A stretch of DNA of 64,000 nt, taken from [Muricauda] lutisoli (nom. illeg.). Lineage in GTDB: Bacteria > Bacteroidota > Bacteroidia > Flavobacteriales > Flavobacteriaceae. The position numbers and the translations under genes are program-made. Location: positions 62,001 through 126,000 of the forward strand of contig NZ_JAFLND010000001.1 in assembly GCF_017313105.1 (NCBI RefSeq), written 5' to 3'. This document shows positions 63,769-64,000 of this stretch, piece after piece (the first letter of the stretch is position 1; the number at the start of each line of letters is the position of its first letter). The notes under the pieces were generated by a model. The model was given only the letters and a program-made list of their open reading frames with translations, ran no database searches and was not told the DNA's origin.

Positions 63769-64000
63769 TTATGGGGTTTGCTTAAAGTGGTCTGCGATTT
63801 CAGACAATACGGATTCCAAGTTTTCAAATACCATTTTATTCTCAAATCGTATTACTGTATAACCTAGTTCATTTATGACTTTGGTACGTTTTGCATCGTG
63901 CTCTTTGGCTTGAGGTGTATTGTGAACCGCTCCGTCCAATTCAATTACCAATTTTTCTGAAGCACAATAGAAATCAACAATGTAATTCTTTATACTGTGT
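63769..64000 (-). CDS. DUF559 (restriction-endonuclease-like fold) protein, C-terminal part
   Basis: The last 77 residues are in the window; the gene runs off the right edge in frame. IVDFYCASEKLVIELDGAVH carries the acidic and Lys/Glu residues of the PD-(D/E)XK-like DUF559 core, followed by HDAKRTKVINELGYTVIRFE and a helix. Such proteins are Vsr-related putative endonucleases of unknown role. It is convergent with argS. Confidence 0.82.
   Translation of the reverse strand, partial: HSIKNYIVDFYCASEKLVIELDGAVHNTPQAKEHDAKRTKVINELGYTVIRFENKMVFENLESVLSEIADHFKQTP

Overview
The window comes from a member of the Bacteroidota, almost certainly a marine Flavobacteriaceae of the Muricauda/Zobellia/Robiginitalea type. 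The evidence is a SusC/SusD outer-membrane pair, many lipoproteins with Bacteroidota signal peptides, TAnnTTTG (-7) promoter boxes, weak or absent Shine-Dalgarno sequences, a hypoxanthine phosphoribosyltransferase-adenylate kinase fusion, and moderate G+C. I had no database; family names rest on motif recognition.

Layout. 1-2371 (minus): purine operon purK-purE, a small EF-hand membrane protein and an M3 peptidase cut by the left edge. 2489-7502 (plus): hpt-adk fusion, obg, a DUF4136 lipoprotein, a small membrane protein, and a LytS/LytR-type kinase-regulator pair. 7504-14541: SDR plus KdgF-like cupin, a catalytically dead Mpl-like Mur ligase, a SUKH/TPR gene apparently split by a frameshift, DUF1569, radC, a polysaccharide-deacetylase-like protein without its metal ligands, and a YjjG-type HAD phosphatase. 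14596-17460: three-gene cell-envelope cluster. 17457-20318: rarA, rhomboid protease and rlmB. 20384-30644 (minus): a secreted protein and a SusC-SusD-lipoprotein locus followed by a large FG-GAP/UnbV lipoprotein.

31179-48221 (plus) is one long collinear run of translation genes: rpsL-rpsG-fusA-rpsJ, then the S10, spc and alpha clusters through secY, infA, rpmJ, rpoA and rplQ, closed by a strong terminator. There is no tuf after fusA and no adk or map after secY; adk is instead fused to hpt at the start of the window. A terminator-like hairpin sits between rpsJ and rplC, and structured gaps precede rpsD and rplQ; these are candidate control points. carA, eno, a GT5 glucan synthase and gltA follow.

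53969-64000: a small secreted protein, two tandem pentein-fold (arginine deiminase-type) hydrolases that could take arginine or a derivative to ornithine, a Pr6Pr membrane protein, REP-like repeats, an XRE regulator divergent from a small acidic protein with an operator palindrome between them, a carboxypeptidase-regulatory-like secreted protein, another repeat-bearing gap, an SDR/DUF2867 protein, argS, and a DUF559 nuclease-like fragment at the right edge.

The most unusual features are in the accessory parts: two intact reading frames around radC that look like cell-wall enzymes stripped of catalytic residues, a split SUKH-TPR gene, the XRE divergon whose partner gene ends inside a repeat, and the attenuator-like element in the ribosomal operon. 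No CRISPR array, tRNA, rRNA, prophage or complete insertion sequence was seen.
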